From: Bacteroidota bacterium
Lineage (GTDB): Bacteria; Bacteroidota; Bacteroidia; B-17B0; Aurantibacillaceae
Direction: 5' to 3'
NCBI GenBank assembly: GCA_019638705.1
Contig: JAHBTI010000003.1
Coordinates: 124,001-188,000, forward strand
Length of the DNA stretch: 64,000 nt
The notes beneath the pieces were generated by a model that saw only the letters and a program-made list of their open reading frames with translations, was not told the DNA's origin and made no database searches. The first letter of the stretch is position 1. Every line of letters begins with the position of its first letter. The translations under genes were made by a program, and so were the position numbers. This document shows, piece after piece, positions 63,683 through 64,000 of this stretch.

Positions 63683-64000
63683 ATGAAAAAAGCAAAAAAG
63701 AACACATACAAAGCAGGTGATATTTTCGCCATTCAAATTGAAAACGGACAATACGTTTTTGGACGTATTTTATTAGACATACCCCGACAATGTATTGAAC
63801 CAAACCTTGTCGCTGACGACAATCCGTTAAGAATGATGAAATGTCTTGTGCTGGAAGGATATAACCTTTTAAAAGATGAACCCGTTTTTGAAGATGCTCC
63901 CGTTATAATAAACGGCTACTTAGCTTACGATTCCGCTTTTGTTGATGGTGTATTCAAAATTGTGGGGCATAAAGCAGTTAATCCAAAAGAAGTTGAATTT
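63683..64000 (+). CDS. Imm26-like immunity-family protein, 5' part
   Basis: The first 106 codons of a gene that runs off the window. After the basic start MKKAKKNT, the segment YKAGDIFAIQIENGQYVFGRIL is the typical opening of the Imm26 family, whose members are predicted to protect against secreted polymorphic toxins. The remainder (CLVLEGYNLLKDEPVFED) is consistent with a small beta-rich domain. No toxin gene is visible on this side; one could lie to the right. Confidence 0.6.
   Translation, partial: MKKAKKNTYKAGDIFAIQIENGQYVFGRILLDIPRQCIEPNLVADDNPLRMMKCLVLEGYNLLKDEPVFEDAPVIINGYLAYDSAFVDGVFKIVGHKAVNPKEVEF

Overview
The window is a chromosomal segment of a member of the Bacteroidota. Several independent features say so: C-terminal type IX secretion sorting domains (type A at 331-792, 3282-5378 and 47657-49939; type B at 42937-47205), a PorP/SprF-family protein, PD40/TPR/OmpA proteins, a Tgt without its zinc cysteines, and -7 boxes of the TAnnTTTG type, often only a few bases before the start codon. 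Base composition is AT-rich. I cannot name the genus.

Layout. 1-5400: end of a C1B aminopeptidase, a T9SS-protein remnant, a LON-domain protein, an acyloxyacyl-hydrolase-like outer-membrane protein and two secreted proteins. 5400-16600: core genes pdhB, a glycosyltransferase, tgt-lptG, a DUF2130 protein, lysA, lysC, tRNA-Glu, mgtE and an EamA transporter. 16561-22869: yicC, a MntA/HepT toxin-antitoxin pair, a PorE-like OmpA protein, an SseB-like protein, two small cassettes and a CDF cation transporter. 23040-28800: aspartate aminotransferase, an hldE-like kinase, topA, a lipoprotein and smpB. 28900-30000: a small accessory patch. 30000-32538: a CarboxypepD_reg-like protein and dnaX. 32668-34841: a type II restriction-modification pair. 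34900-40351: a GlcD-like oxidase, a GxxExxY element, a degenerate TatD, lnt and aroC. 40358-47205: a T9SS operon (type B protein, PD40, PorP) running into aroC. 47228-50800: rnpB, a large T9SS type A protein, tRNA-Leu and rplS. 50900-63342: a CNNM/CBS protein, class III aminotransferase, P1B-ATPase, an IS110 remnant, dapF, an MsbA-like ABC exporter and a ClpC-type ATPase. The window ends inside an Imm26-like gene.

How the parts fit. lysC, lysA and dapF belong to the diaminopimelate/lysine pathway. lptG, lnt, the MsbA-like exporter, the heptose-kinase homologue and the acyloxyacyl-hydrolase-like protein belong to the outer envelope. The PKD/PD40/PorP operon and the sorting-domain proteins are T9SS cargo or accessory parts.

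The most unusual structure is at 17431-22033. Two host genes (the OmpA/PD40 gene at 18115 and the CDF gene at 22003) have short toxin-antitoxin-like cassettes placed directly at their start codons. A near copy of the first 21-31 bases of the host gene remains upstream of each cassette, and most cassettes carry their own -7 box just after that copy. The CDF gene start is present three times (20873, 21210, 22003). A second element, a GxxExxY nuclease-like gene enclosed by 23-24 base inverted repeats (36361-36970), sits 3 bases before a TatD gene.
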